Source of the DNA: Alphaproteobacteria bacterium
GTDB lineage: Bacteria; Pseudomonadota; Alphaproteobacteria; CALKHQ01
NCBI GenBank assembly: GCA_041396705.1
Contig: JAWKYB010000007.1
Coordinates: 62,001-126,000, forward strand
Direction of reading: 5' to 3'
DNA: 64,000 nt
Shown here: positions 29,337 through 37,972 of the stretch, in pieces
How positions within the stretch are numbered: the stretch's first letter is position 1
Layout of the letters: each line of letters starts with the position of its first letter
The notes under the pieces: generated by a model
What the model was told of the DNA's origin: nothing
Database searches by the model: none
The model's input: the letters and a program-made list of their open reading frames with translations, nothing else
Position numbers and translations under genes: made by a program

Positions 29337-30358
29337 CCGGCGCGGCGCGCAGCATTATCGTCGCACCGCCCGGCCGTACCGGTCCGCTGCCGGTCGAACA
29401 ACGCGGTGACGGCCGCGACCGCGCGGCGCATGTCGTCGGGCGGGTCGTAGGTCCAGTGCTCGAGCCGGCCGGCGAACGGTCGGGTCAGCCCGTGGCTGCG
29501 CAGCGCCTCATGGAAGCGGGCGAACTTCGGCGAACCGCCGGGCAGGTCGGCCACGTGGACCGGCTTGCCGGTGGCCAGCGCCTCGGAGACCATGTTGACC
29601 GAATCGCAGGTGACCACGATGGCGTCGGCCAGCGCGAGCAGCCCGAAATAGGGGTTGTCGCCGCTGCCGTCCCACAGCGCGGCGGGGGCGTCGGCCAGGG
29701 CGTCGCGCAGGGCGGCGACCGCCTCGCCGCCGGTGCGGCGCGATGCGGTGACGGCCAGCCCCGCGCCGGACTGATGCGCCATCCGGGCCAGGCCGGCGCC
29801 GAGCGCCGCCGCCGTGTCCGCGCCGAATGTGAAGGCCTTGTTGGCGCCGCCGACCAGCACCGCGACCAGGGGGCGCGGCAGCGCGGCATAATGCGCCTCG
29901 AACCGGGCCTTGGCCTCGTCGAGCCGCGCCTGGCTGACCCGGTGCATCGAGCCCATGGTGCTGAGCACGTTCGGGCCCTCCACCTGGTCATGCGCCGGTG
30001 TGATCACCAGGTCGAAGGCGTCCAGGCGCACGCCGGGATTCTGGATCTGCACCAGCCGCAGGTCGGGCCCGGCCCGGCGCTTGACCGCCAGCACCGGCGC
30101 CACCGAATGGCGGCCGGTGGCGATGATCAGATCCGGCCACGGCGGCTGCAGCCGGTCGCCCTTGGCGCGCAGGCTGCCGAGCGCGTTCAGGGTCAGCGTC
30201 GGCTGCAGCCAGCGCCACGGCTTGCCGACGACGATGCGCTTGACCTCGGGCGCAAGGCCGAGCGCCTCCGCCAGGCCGAGGCACTGGGTCTCCATGCCGA
30301 CCTTGCCGTCGGAAACGATCCAGCTGGAGCGGATCGCGGGGGGTGGCCGTTGCAGCAT
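29333..30358 (-). CDS. ELM1/GtrOC1 family putative nucleoside-diphosphate-sugar epimerase or glycosyltransferase-like protein
   Basis: The 341-residue product matches the family named after plant mitochondrial fission factor ELM1 (COG3660): SSWIVSDGKVGMETQCLGLAEALGL, WPDLIIATGRHSVAPVLAVKRR, LVQIQNPGV, DLVITPAHDQVEGPNVLSTMGSMHRV, VAVLVGGANKAFTF, and the GT-B-like end VVTCDSVNMVSEALATGKPVHVADLPGGSPKFARFH. The C-terminal half resembles nucleotide-sugar-binding glycosyltransferases; the bacterial function is not established. It is first in a three-gene run and divergent from an Lrp-type regulator. Confidence 0.9.
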   Translation of the reverse strand: MLQRPPPAIRSSWIVSDGKVGMETQCLGLAEALGLAPEVKRIVVGKPWRWLQPTLTLNALGSLRAKGDRLQPPWPDLIIATGRHSVAPVLAVKRRAGPDLRLVQIQNPGVRLDAFDLVITPAHDQVEGPNVLSTMGSMHRVSQARLDEAKARFEAHYAALPRPLVAVLVGGANKAFTFGADTAAALGAGLARMAHQSGAGLAVTASRRTGGEAVAALRDALADAPAALWDGSGDNPYFGLLALADAIVVTCDSVNMVSEALATGKPVHVADLPGGSPKFARFHEALRSHGLTRPFAGRLEHWTYDPPDDMRRAVAAVTALFDRQRTGTAGRCDDNAARRAG

Positions 30359-30364
30359 GCCGTT

Positions 30365-30377
30365 GAAAGAATCTTTC
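30365..30377. promoter_or_regulatory. 13-bp palindrome GAAAGAATCTTTC in the ELM1/lrp divergent region
   Basis: GAAAGA-A-TCTTTC is a perfect inverted repeat centred on a GAATC (GANTC) methylation site. It lies 7 bp before the ELM1-like ATG and 80 bp before the Lrp GTG. A TATAGT (30398-30403) follows on the plus strand at a usable distance from a weak -35. It is a plausible operator for the neighbouring Lrp-type regulator, possibly methylation-sensitive. Confidence 0.4.
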
Positions 30378-30456
30378 GTGCGCGTGGCTGCGATCGCTAT
30401 AGTGCAGACGGCGCATCCGCGCCAGCCCCACGACTTCCGGAGACGGATCGCCCGCC

Positions 30457-30966
30457 GTGCGCGAATTGAAGCTGGACCGCATCGACCTGAAGATCCTGCG
30501 CGACCTGCAGGACGACGGGCGCATGACCAATGTCGAGCTGTCGCGCCGCGCCGGCATCTCCGCGCCGCCGTGCCTGCGGCGGATGCGGGCGCTGGAGGAT
30601 GCGGGCTATATCCGCGGCTATCACGCCAGTCTCGACGGCGAGCGGCTGGGCTGGGAGGTCACGTTTTTCGCGCTGGTCGGCCTGGACAGCCAGGCCGAGG
30701 CGGTGCTGACCGGCTTCGAGGCGCTGGTCGCCGACTGGCCGGAGGTGCGCGAGTGCCACATGGTGCGCGGCGGCGGCGACTTTCTGCTGCGGCTGGTCGC
30801 CCGCAACACGGCGCACGAGAACCGGCTGACCACCCGCCTGACCTCGGCCGACCACGTGGTGCGGGTCACCACCTTCCCCGCGATCCGCACGGCGAAACAG
30901 GTCGCCGGCGTGCCGGTCGATCCGGAGCGCGCGACGGACCACGCCCCCGACCAGGCCGCGGGCTGA
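30457..30966 (+). CDS. Lrp/AsnC family transcriptional regulator
   Basis: A GTG at 30457 gives 169 residues (MRELKLDRIDLKILRDLQDDGRMTNVELSRRAGIS). The helix-turn-helix is clear, followed by PPCLRRMRALEDAGYIRGYHASLD. The RAM effector domain follows (WPEVRECHMVRGGGDFLLRLVAR). The family typically senses amino acids and often regulates a divergent gene, here the ELM1-like operon. A 13-bp palindrome lies between them. Confidence 0.93.
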   Translation: MRELKLDRIDLKILRDLQDDGRMTNVELSRRAGISAPPCLRRMRALEDAGYIRGYHASLDGERLGWEVTFFALVGLDSQAEAVLTGFEALVADWPEVRECHMVRGGGDFLLRLVARNTAHENRLTTRLTSADHVVRVTTFPAIRTAKQVAGVPVDPERATDHAPDQAAG

Positions 30967-31005
30967 ATGGCCGGCGCGCGGTGGGGCCGCGGCGCGCGGC
31001 GCCGG

Positions 31006-31557
31006 TCAGGAATGGGTCGCCGCGCCGCGCAGCAGCTCGGCCGCGCGCTGGTGGTTGTTGATGTCGGCCCACGAGGCGGCGTCGCGGCCGGTGTAGTCGG
31101 TCAGGTCGACCAGCGCGCCGGCATCCAGCAACAGCCGGATCGCACCGATCGCGCCGACCTGGGCCGCGCGCATCAGCGGCGTGATGCCCTGCTGGTTGGC
31201 CCAGTTGATCTGCGCGCCGGCGGCGATCAGCTTCTCGACCGCCTCGACGTTGCCCAGCGCGCAGGCATGGACCAGCGGGCTGTTGCCCAGGTTGTCGGTC
31301 TCGTTCGGGTTGGCGCCGAATTCCAGCAGCAGACGCAGCATCGCCGCGTCGTCGTTGGCGACCGCAATCACCGTCAGCGGCCTGCGGTTGGTGTCGCGGC
31401 CCTGCGGCGCATTGCCGGCCAGCAGCAGCGCCCGGGCGGCGCCGAGGTCGCGGCCGAGCACGGCGGAGACGAGCGGATCGCCGCCCAGCAACGGCTGCTG
31501 GGCAAGGGCGGAGCTTGCAAGGGCCAGGGCACACAACAGCGCGACGACGGCTCTCAA
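31006..31557 (-). CDS. Exported ankyrin-repeat protein
   Basis: The 183-residue product begins with a signal peptide (MRAVVALLCALALASSALAQQ; cleavage after ALA). It carries about four ankyrin repeats (DDAAMLRLLLEFGANPNETDNLGNSPLVHAC; NVEAVEKLIAAGAQINWANQQGITPLMRAAQ; AIGAIRLLLDAGALVDLTDYTGRDAASW). It is shorter than the ankyrin protein at 3123-3923 and not a duplicate of it. It is convergent with the Lrp-type gene and divergent from the SDR gene. Its partner is unknown. Confidence 0.88.
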   Translation of the reverse strand: MRAVVALLCALALASSALAQQPLLGGDPLVSAVLGRDLGAARALLLAGNAPQGRDTNRRPLTVIAVANDDAAMLRLLLEFGANPNETDNLGNSPLVHACALGNVEAVEKLIAAGAQINWANQQGITPLMRAAQVGAIGAIRLLLDAGALVDLTDYTGRDAASWADINNHQRAAELLRGAATHS

Positions 31558-31685
31558 GGCGCTCCTCGGTTCTCGGTTCGACGTTGCCGCAATTCAGTCC
31601 CCGACGGCGAATGGCGTCAAGGGGCATTACCATGTGGCAAGGATTCGCAGCGCCATTGCAGCGCGGAACAGAAGGGGTGCGGGCG

Positions 31686-32447
31686 ATGACGGGCGTGGCG
31701 GCGCGGTTCCGGCTGGACGGGAAACGGGCGCTGGTCACCGGCGCCGGCGCCGGCATCGGGCGCGCCACGGCGCTGGCCCTGGCCGAGCTGGGCGCCGGCG
31801 TGATCGCCAGCGACCGCGACGCCGCCGCCGCGGCGGCGACGGCCGGGCTGGTCCCGGGCGCGCAGGCGCTGGCGCTGGACGTGACCGACCAGCCGGCGGT
31901 CGCCGCCGCCTTCGCGGAGATGGCCGGCGCCGGCGGGCTCGACATCCTGGTCAACAACGCCGGCCGCGGCGCGCGGGTGCCGGCCACCGACATGGCGACG
32001 GCGGACTGGGACGCCGTGCTCGCCGTCAACCTCAGCGGCGCCTTCCACTGCGCGCGGGCGGCGGCACCGCTGTTGCGGGCGCGCGGCGGCGGCGCCGTGG
32101 TCAACGTCGCCTCGATCATGGGGCTGGTCGGCGGCGGCCTCTATCCCAACGCCGCCTATCACGCCAGCAAGGGCGGGCTGGTGACCCTGACCAAGGCGCT
32201 GGCGCTGGAATGGGCGGGCGACGGCATCCGCGTCAACGCGGTGGCGCCGACCTTCGCCCGCACGCCGCTGACCGAGCGGCTGTTGAGCGACGCGGCGATG
32301 GAGCGGGCCATCGTCGGGCAGACCCCGCTCGGCCGGCTGGTCGAGCCGGAGGAGGTGGCGGCGGCGATCGCCTTCCTGGCCAGCGACGCGGCCGCCATGA
32401 TCACCGGCGTCACCCTGCCGGTCGACGGCGGCTGGCTGGCGCGATGA
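31686..32447 (+). CDS. SDR family NAD(P)-dependent oxidoreductase
   Basis: The ATG at 31686 (MTGVAARFRLDGKRALVTGAGAGIGRA) gives 253 residues. The nucleotide-binding TGAGAGIG (about 18-25), VNNAG, catalytic Ser in NVASIMG and the YxxxK pair Tyr158/Lys162 (YHASK) are all present, with INAVAPTF-type and TGVTLPVDGGW ends. This is a classical short-chain dehydrogenase, likely FabG-like or acting on a sugar or secondary alcohol; the substrate cannot be stated. Its stop overlaps the rluB-like start (ATGA). Confidence 0.93.
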   Translation: MTGVAARFRLDGKRALVTGAGAGIGRATALALAELGAGVIASDRDAAAAAATAGLVPGAQALALDVTDQPAVAAAFAEMAGAGGLDILVNNAGRGARVPATDMATADWDAVLAVNLSGAFHCARAAAPLLRARGGGAVVNVASIMGLVGGGLYPNAAYHASKGGLVTLTKALALEWAGDGIRVNAVAPTFARTPLTERLLSDAAMERAIVGQTPLGRLVEPEEVAAAIAFLASDAAAMITGVTLPVDGGWLAR

Positions 32448-33418
32448 CCGCGGCGGCCGGCAAGCGGGCGGCCGCCGCCGACGCGGCGGAGCGGATCGCC
32501 AAGGTGATCGCGCGTTCCGGCCGCTGCTCGCGGCGCGACGCCGAGAAGCTGATCGCGGAGGGGCGGGTCAAGCTGGCCGGGGCGGTGGTGACCACGCCGG
32601 CGACCCTGGTCCGCGCCGGCGACCCGATCCTGGTCGACGACGCGCCGCTGCCGGAGCGCGAGAAGGCGCGGCTGTGGCGCTATCACAAGCCGGAAGGACT
32701 GGTCACCAGCCATCGCGACGAGAAGGGCCGGCCGACGGTGTTCGACCGGTTGCCGGACGGCATGCCGCGGGTGATCTCGGTCGGCCGCCTCGACCTGACC
32801 TCGGAAGGGCTGCTGCTGCTGACCAACGACGGCGAACTGGCCCGGGTGCTGGAGTTGCCGTCGACCGGCTGGAAGCGCCGCTATCGCGTGCGCGCCTTCG
32901 GCCGGGTGACCGACACGGACCTGGAGAAGCTGGGCAAGGGCCTGACGGTCGACGGCGTGCGCTACGGCCCGGTCGAGGCGGCGCTGGAGCGCGAGCAGGG
33001 CGGCAACGTCTGGCTGACCGTCAGCCTGCGCGAGGGCAAGAACCGCGAGGTGCGCAAGGTGCTGGAGCATCTCGGCCTCACGGTCAACCGGCTGATCCGG
33101 ATCGCCTACGGCCCGTTCCAGCTCGGCACCCTGGACCGCGGTGCGGTCGAGGAGGTCAGGCGCGGCGTGCTGCGCGCCCAGCTGGGCAGCCTGCTGCCCG
33201 ACGGCGGCGGCACCGAGGGCGCGGCTGTGGCCCGGCCGCGCCCGGCGCCGACCCCGGGCGAGCGCGCGGCGCGCCGGCGCGCCCAGGCCAAGGCAGCCGA
33301 GGGCGGCGATGCGGCGCCCAGCGCCGCCGGACGCGACCGGACACCACGTGCGGGCAGCAAGGCCGGTGGACCGCGGCCGGGCGGCGCGGGCCATGCGCAT
33401 CGTCGGCGGAAGCCTTAG
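32444..33418 (+). CDS. 23S rRNA pseudouridine synthase of the RsuA/RluB/E/F family
   Basis: The ATG at 32444 overlaps the SDR stop. The product has 324 residues. It has an S4 RNA-binding domain (about 15-60, RIAKVIARSGRCSRRDAEKLIAEGRV) and a catalytic domain with Asp117 in VGRLDLTSEGLLLLTNDG and REGKNREVRKVLEHLGLTVNRLIR. A basic Pro/Ala/Arg-rich tail of about 80 residues follows (RPRPAPTPGERAARRRAQAKAAEGGD), common in alphaproteobacterial members. It probably modifies 23S rRNA (RluB-type). rsmD overlaps its 3' end. Confidence 0.93.
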   Translation: MTAAAGKRAAAADAAERIAKVIARSGRCSRRDAEKLIAEGRVKLAGAVVTTPATLVRAGDPILVDDAPLPEREKARLWRYHKPEGLVTSHRDEKGRPTVFDRLPDGMPRVISVGRLDLTSEGLLLLTNDGELARVLELPSTGWKRRYRVRAFGRVTDTDLEKLGKGLTVDGVRYGPVEAALEREQGGNVWLTVSLREGKNREVRKVLEHLGLTVNRLIRIAYGPFQLGTLDRGAVEEVRRGVLRAQLGSLLPDGGGTEGAAVARPRPAPTPGERAARRRAQAKAAEGGDAAPSAAGRDRTPRAGSKAGGPRPGGAGHAHRRRKP

Positions 33419-33950
33419 GGGCCGGCGGCTGGTCGTGCCGCCCGGCGACGCGGTGCGGCCGACCGCCGACCGGGTGCGCGAGGCCGTCTTCTCCATGCTG
33501 GAGTCCGGGCGCTATGGCGGCAACCGGGTGGCCGGCGCCCGGGTGCTCGACGCCTTCGCCGGCAGCGGCGCATTGGGGCTGGAGGCGCTGTCGCGCGGCG
33601 CGGCCCATGCCACCTTCATGGACAATGCGGGTCAGGCGATTGCCGCGGTCGAGGCCAACGTCCGCGCGCTCGGCGTCGGCGCGCGGGCGCGGGTGCTGCG
33701 CGCCGACGCGACCCGGCCGCCGCCGGCGCCGGCGGCCTGCGACCTGCTCTTCCTCGACCCGCCCTATCGCGACGGCGCGATCGGTGCGGCGCTGGCCGCG
33801 CTGGCCGCGGCGGGCTGGATCGCCGCCGGGGCGCTGCTGGTGGTCGAGCGCGAGGCGAAGTCGCCTTTGGACCTGGCTGAAGGCATGCGGCTGGAGGCCG
33901 AGCGCCGCTATGGCCGCGCCGCGATCGCGCTGGTCGCGGCGGCAGGCTGA
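33393..33950 (+). CDS. rsmD: 16S rRNA (guanine966-N2)-methyltransferase
   Basis: The ATG at 33393 lies inside the end of the preceding gene (26-bp overlap) and gives the canonical start MRIVGGSLRGRRLVVPPGDAVRPTADRVREAVFSML. The SAM site is LDAFAGSGALGLEALSRGA, and the catalytic DPPY motif is at residues 122-125 (LLFLDPPYRDG). The 185-residue length is normal. It methylates G966 of 16S rRNA and forms a run with the pseudouridine synthase. Confidence 0.96.
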   Translation: MRIVGGSLRGRRLVVPPGDAVRPTADRVREAVFSMLESGRYGGNRVAGARVLDAFAGSGALGLEALSRGAAHATFMDNAGQAIAAVEANVRALGVGARARVLRADATRPPPAPAACDLLFLDPPYRDGAIGAALAALAAAGWIAAGALLVVEREAKSPLDLAEGMRLEAERRYGRAAIALVAAAG

Positions 33951-33958
33951 CCGGCGGC

Positions 33959-35092
33959 TCAGCGCAGCTCGTCGACCACCGCGGCGAGCGCGTCGAGGCT
34001 GGACCGGGCCAGCTTCATCGAACGGTCGGGCGACCAGCCGAAGTCCGGGTCCGGCGCGGCGGCATTGTCCTTGAACGGCATCTCCAGCGTCATCGCCAGG
34101 CAGCCGAAGGTCTCGGCGACGGCGTTGGTGGCCATGGTCAGGTTGGCGCGGCCGGGCGGTGCCTTGCCGTAGCCGTGCTCGGTCTGGAAGTCGGGATTGG
34201 CGCGGACATGGGCGGCGCAGAAGCCGTCGTGCAGCCGCTCCAGCCGGTCGCTCCACGACGGGATGCCGTGCGCCCCGGCGATGAAGTTGTAGGGGATCTC
34301 CTCGTCGCCATGGACGTCGAGGCAGAAGTCGACGCCGGTCTCGCGCATGCGCGCCAGTACCAGCGCGACCTCGGGCGACGCCTCCATCGTCGGCTCCGCC
34401 CAGGCCCGGTTCAGGTTGGTGCCGGCGGCATTGGTGCGCAGATGCCCGCGGCGGCTGCCGTCCGGGTTCATGTTCGGCACCACGTGGAAGGTGCAGCGCT
34501 CCAGCAGCGCGCGGGCCAGCGCGTCGGCCGGATCGGTCAGGCGGGCGAGGAAGCCTTCCATCCACCACTCGGCCATCGACTCGCCCGGATGCTGGCGGGC
34601 GATCACCCAGCAGCTGCGCCGTGCCGGCACCGGTGCGCCGACGGTCAGCAGGTCCAGGTCCTGGCCGTCCAGCGTCCGGCCCAGCGTCTGCAGCCGCACC
34701 CCCGGCTTGGCCGCGGTGGCGGCGACCAGGGCGTGGTGCCGCTCCATCGGATAGGGTGCGAAATAGCTGAAGGCGACGCTGTCGGCCTGCGGCGTGTGGC
34801 GGATGGTCAGCACGCCGTCGTCATAGGCGGTTTCGGCGCGGCGATGGGTCTGCCGGTCCTCGGTATAGACCGCACGGTAGCCGGGCCAGCCCTTCGGATA
34901 GGCGCAGGCCCCGGCGTTGGTCAGGCGCACCGTCAGCGGCACGCCGCGCACCCCGGCCAGCCGGAAATGGAACCACTGCAGGAAGTCCGAGCGGTGGTCC
35001 GGGGCGATGGCGATGCGGATGTCGTTCGGGTCTTCCGCCGCCTCGACGATGCCGTTGCCGCTGTCGAAGGCGGCCGAGACCTGGATTGCCAC
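33959..35092 (-). CDS. M14 family metallocarboxypeptidase (cytosolic carboxypeptidase-like)
   Basis: The 377-residue product has the zinc site His168-Pro-Gly-Glu171 (RQHPGESMAEW) with the third ligand His261 (LDVHGDEE). The substrate-binding Asn/Arg lie in VPNMNPDGSRRGHLRTNAAGTNLNR, and the catalytic Glu337 in MTLEMPFKDN. The first 120 residues form an extra beta domain, as in cytosolic carboxypeptidases (CCP/Nna1-like, M14D). No signal peptide is seen, so it is probably cytoplasmic. The physiological substrate of bacterial members is unknown. It is convergent with rsmD, 8 bp apart. Confidence 0.92.
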   Translation of the reverse strand: MAIQVSAAFDSGNGIVEAAEDPNDIRIAIAPDHRSDFLQWFHFRLAGVRGVPLTVRLTNAGACAYPKGWPGYRAVYTEDRQTHRRAETAYDDGVLTIRHTPQADSVAFSYFAPYPMERHHALVAATAAKPGVRLQTLGRTLDGQDLDLLTVGAPVPARRSCWVIARQHPGESMAEWWMEGFLARLTDPADALARALLERCTFHVVPNMNPDGSRRGHLRTNAAGTNLNRAWAEPTMEASPEVALVLARMRETGVDFCLDVHGDEEIPYNFIAGAHGIPSWSDRLERLHDGFCAAHVRANPDFQTEHGYGKAPPGRANLTMATNAVAETFGCLAMTLEMPFKDNAAAPDPDFGWSPDRSMKLARSSLDALAAVVDELR

Positions 35093-35104
35093 GGGGCCGG
35101 CCGC

Positions 35105-35758
35105 TCAGCGCTTCGGCGTCACGCACTGGTAGGCGTAGTAGTAGCCCCAGGCGAACAGCCAGCCGATCAGCCAGATCACCCAGAACAGCCCGCCGACGGC
35201 ACCGCCGGTGATGGACAGCACCAGGATCAGCCCCAGGATCTGCAGCCCGGCATAGACCCAGGCCATGACCAGGCTGAAGGTGCGGGCGGTGTTGATGTTG
35301 CCGTCACGCAGGGCCTTGTAGCCGACCAGGAAGGTCAGGATGCTGATGCCGGCCTGAATCACCAGGCTGAAATAGTCGCCGCCGATCAGCGACAGCACGG
35401 CAAAGATGCCGACGATGATGCCGAGCGCGAGCAGGATCGATTCGGCGCGTTTGACCCCGGCCGGGTCGACGTCGCCCACCGGCGGGCGGGCCGGCGACGG
35501 CCGCGGCCGTGGTGCAGCCGACGGCCCCGACGCCGCGGATGCGCCCGAGCCGGCGCCGGCCGCGGCGCGCTGCTGGTCGATCTTCTCCAGCCGGGCGATG
35601 TCGGCCTGGACCTGCTCGAACTCGTTGGAAAGCGCGTCGATCTTGGCGCGTTCCTCGTCGTTCAGCGACCGGCCCAGCGCCTCGGCCGCGGTGCGGATGG
35701 CGTCGGACTGCTTGCTGATCTCGCCCAGCCGGGCGCGCAAGGATGCAATGTCGCTCAT
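35105..35758 (-). CDS. Hypothetical coiled-coil membrane protein
   Basis: The ATG at 35758 gives 217 residues. Residues 1-65 form a predicted coiled coil (MSDIASLRARLGEISKQSDAIRTAAEALGR; EFEQVQADIARLEKI). A Pro/Ala-rich linker follows, then about four hydrophobic helices (SILLALGIIVGIFAVLSLIGG; FSLVIQAGISILTFLVGY; TFSLVMAWVYAGLQILGLILVL; LFWVIWLIGWLFAWGYYYAY). No family is recognised. It lies 12 bp upstream of the M14 gene on the same strand. Confidence 0.75.
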   Translation of the reverse strand: MSDIASLRARLGEISKQSDAIRTAAEALGRSLNDEERAKIDALSNEFEQVQADIARLEKIDQQRAAAGAGSGASAASGPSAAPRPRPSPARPPVGDVDPAGVKRAESILLALGIIVGIFAVLSLIGGDYFSLVIQAGISILTFLVGYKALRDGNINTARTFSLVMAWVYAGLQILGLILVLSITGGAVGGLFWVIWLIGWLFAWGYYYAYQCVTPKR

Positions 35759-35930
35759 GGTTCCGTCCCCCAGTGCCCTTTCGGCCGCCTCGCCGCGACG
35801 ATATCGTGGCGCGACGCTGCGTGGCAATCGTGGCGCGACCATGGGCGATCCGAAGCGGCACCCCATATCAATGGCTTGATCGGCGCGCCGGCGACCGGCC
35901 GCCGACGGGCCACAGCCAGGGAGACGGGGC

Positions 35931-36800
35931 ATGGGCGCGTCCAGCCCCCAGCCGCCGGCGGCCGTGCCGGACTTCACACCCTTCGTTGTCGCGCAGCCGC
36001 GCGACCGCTACACGGCGGAGGACCATGCCACCTGGGCCACGCTGTTCCGGCGCCAGGCGGCGCTGCTGCCGGGCCGCGCGTGCACGGCGTTCGTCGACGG
36101 CATGGCCAGGCTGGGCATGGCGGCGGCCGGCATCCCCGATTTCGAACGGCTCGGCGACCTGATGGAGGCGGCTTCGGGCTGGCGCATCGTCGCGGTCGAG
36201 GGGCTGGTGCCCGACGACGCCTTCTTCGCCATGCTGGCGGCGCGCCGGTTCCCGGTGACCTGGTGGATCCGCGCGCCGGCCCAGCTCGACTACATCCAGG
36301 AGCCGGATGCCTTCCATGACCTGTTCGGCCACGTGCCGATGCTGATGAACCCGGTGTTCGGCGACTACATGGCCGCCTATGGCCGCGGCGGGCTGAAGGC
36401 GCTGCGGCTCGGCGCGCTGCAGCGGCTGGCCCGGCTGTACTGGTACACGGTCGAGTTCGGCCTGATCCGCGAGGGCGACGGGCTGCGCATCTACGGCTCC
36501 GGCATCGTCTCCAGCCACGGCGAGGCGCTGTACTGCCTCGACAGCCCGAACCCGAACCGGATCGGCTTCGATCTGGAGCGGATCATGTGCACCCGCTATC
36601 GCATCGACACTTTCCAGCAGAGCTATTTCGTGATCGACAGCTTCGACCAGCTGTTCGCCGCCACCCGGCCGGATTTCGCCCCGATCTACGCGCGGCTGCG
36701 CGACCGGGCGGACATCGGCGCGGGCGAGGTCGTGCCGGGCGACCGGGTGCTGCAGCGCGGCGCGGGCCGCGACTGGACCGCCGATTCGCCCGACGTGTGA
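35931..36800 (+). CDS. phhA: Phenylalanine 4-monooxygenase
   Basis: PhhA hydroxylates phenylalanine to tyrosine with tetrahydropterin, O2 and Fe(II). The ATG at 35931 gives 289 residues. The iron facial triad is visible: His129 and His134 in FHDLFGHVPML and Glu175 in YWYTVEFGLI. Further motifs are WWIRAPAQLDYIQEPDAFHD, GSGIVSSHGEALYCLDSPNPNRI and TFQQSYFVIDSFDQLF. This is a bacterial monomeric type without a regulatory ACT domain. It stands alone between a divergent membrane-protein gene and a convergent transferase. Confidence 0.97.
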   Translation: MGASSPQPPAAVPDFTPFVVAQPRDRYTAEDHATWATLFRRQAALLPGRACTAFVDGMARLGMAAAGIPDFERLGDLMEAASGWRIVAVEGLVPDDAFFAMLAARRFPVTWWIRAPAQLDYIQEPDAFHDLFGHVPMLMNPVFGDYMAAYGRGGLKALRLGALQRLARLYWYTVEFGLIREGDGLRIYGSGIVSSHGEALYCLDSPNPNRIGFDLERIMCTRYRIDTFQQSYFVIDSFDQLFAATRPDFAPIYARLRDRADIGAGEVVPGDRVLQRGAGRDWTADSPDV

Positions 36801-36814
36801 GGCGGGATGCCGCG

Positions 36815-37831
36815 CTATGCCGCGCGGCGCGCCGCCGAGACCCGCAGCGAGCGCAGATAGATGGTGAAGCCGAGCCCGAGCAGCGCCGCGCCGGCGATGC
36901 CGATCGCCCAGTGGACCGCCTCGCCGGCCAGCGCCAGCCCGACCAGCCCGGCGTTGCAGCCGAGGATCAGGACGCAGACCCGGGCATGGTCCAGCCCGCG
37001 CTGGTGGGCGCGCTGATAGGCGTGCTCGCGATGCGCCTGCCACGGCTTCTCGCCCCTCAGCGTGCGGCGGGCCAGCGTCAGCGTGGCGTCGGTCAGATAA
37101 TAGGCCGGCAACACCAGCGCGGCGACCCAGGCGCCGTCGGCGGCCAGCCGGACCAGCATCCAGCCGAGCAGGAAGCCCAGCGGCACGCTGCCGACGTCAC
37201 CGAGGAACAGCCGGGCCGGGTGCCAGTTCCAGGCCAGCCAGCCGAGCGCGGCCGCCGCCAGGATCAGGCCCTCGAGCGGTTCGCTGCCGACGGGGCCGAA
37301 CACCCAGGCGGTCAGCGCGGTGCCGATGCCGATCGACAGCGTCTCGACCCCGCTGATGCCGTCGATGCCGTCCATGAAGTTGAAGATGTTGATGAAATAG
37401 ACCACCGCCAGCCCGGCGGCGATGCGGTCGGCCCATAGCGGCAACAGCCCCTGGGCGACCAGCGCGCCGGCCGGCAGGCTCATCACCGCGATGGCGGCGG
37501 CGAGGATGTGCGCGGCCAGCCGCGGCCAGGCGCTGAGCGTGCGGGTGTCGTCCAGCCAGGACACGGCGGCCAGGATCGCCGCGGCGACGACCACGGCATA
37601 GCCGCCCCATGCCGCCGGGTCGCGGCCGATCCACAGGATGGCCAGCGCCGGCAGCAGCGCCAACATCAGCCCGATGCCGCCACCGCGCGGCACCGGCACG
37701 GTGTGCGAGCTGCGCGCATTGGGCCGGTCCATGATCGCGCGCCGGCGCAGCCAGGCCAGCACGCGGCCGACGGCCAGCCAGCTGGCGACGCCGGCGGCCG
37801 GAACCAGCAGCAGGTACCAGGACCAGTCCAT
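36815..37831 (-). CDS. WecA/MraY-type undecaprenyl-phosphate sugar-1-phosphate transferase
   Basis: The ATG at 37831 gives 338 residues with about 10-11 membrane helices. Family motifs are DRPNARSSHTVPVPRGGG, the Asp-Asp pair 94-95 in SWLDDTRTLS, INIFNFMDGIDGISG (151-158 core), ARLFLGDVGSVPLGF and a cytoplasmic His-rich end (KPWQAHREHAYQRAHQRG). It would load GlcNAc-1-P or a related sugar onto undecaprenyl phosphate to start an O-antigen or exopolysaccharide chain. No other polysaccharide genes are adjacent. Confidence 0.9.
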   Translation of the reverse strand: MDWSWYLLLVPAAGVASWLAVGRVLAWLRRRAIMDRPNARSSHTVPVPRGGGIGLMLALLPALAILWIGRDPAAWGGYAVVVAAAILAAVSWLDDTRTLSAWPRLAAHILAAAIAVMSLPAGALVAQGLLPLWADRIAAGLAVVYFINIFNFMDGIDGISGVETLSIGIGTALTAWVFGPVGSEPLEGLILAAAALGWLAWNWHPARLFLGDVGSVPLGFLLGWMLVRLAADGAWVAALVLPAYYLTDATLTLARRTLRGEKPWQAHREHAYQRAHQRGLDHARVCVLILGCNAGLVGLALAGEAVHWAIGIAGAALLGLGFTIYLRSLRVSAARRAA

Positions 37832-37972
37832 CGCCGGGTTATAGGAGCGGCGCGGCACCCTGCCAACAGCCGCCCGCGGCCGGCCGCGATGCGCCGATTG
37901 CATTTTTTCGGCCGCTGCGGCGATGTGGGGCGACGCCGCCGGGACAGGGACATTCGCCGCTTGCGCTCCTCG

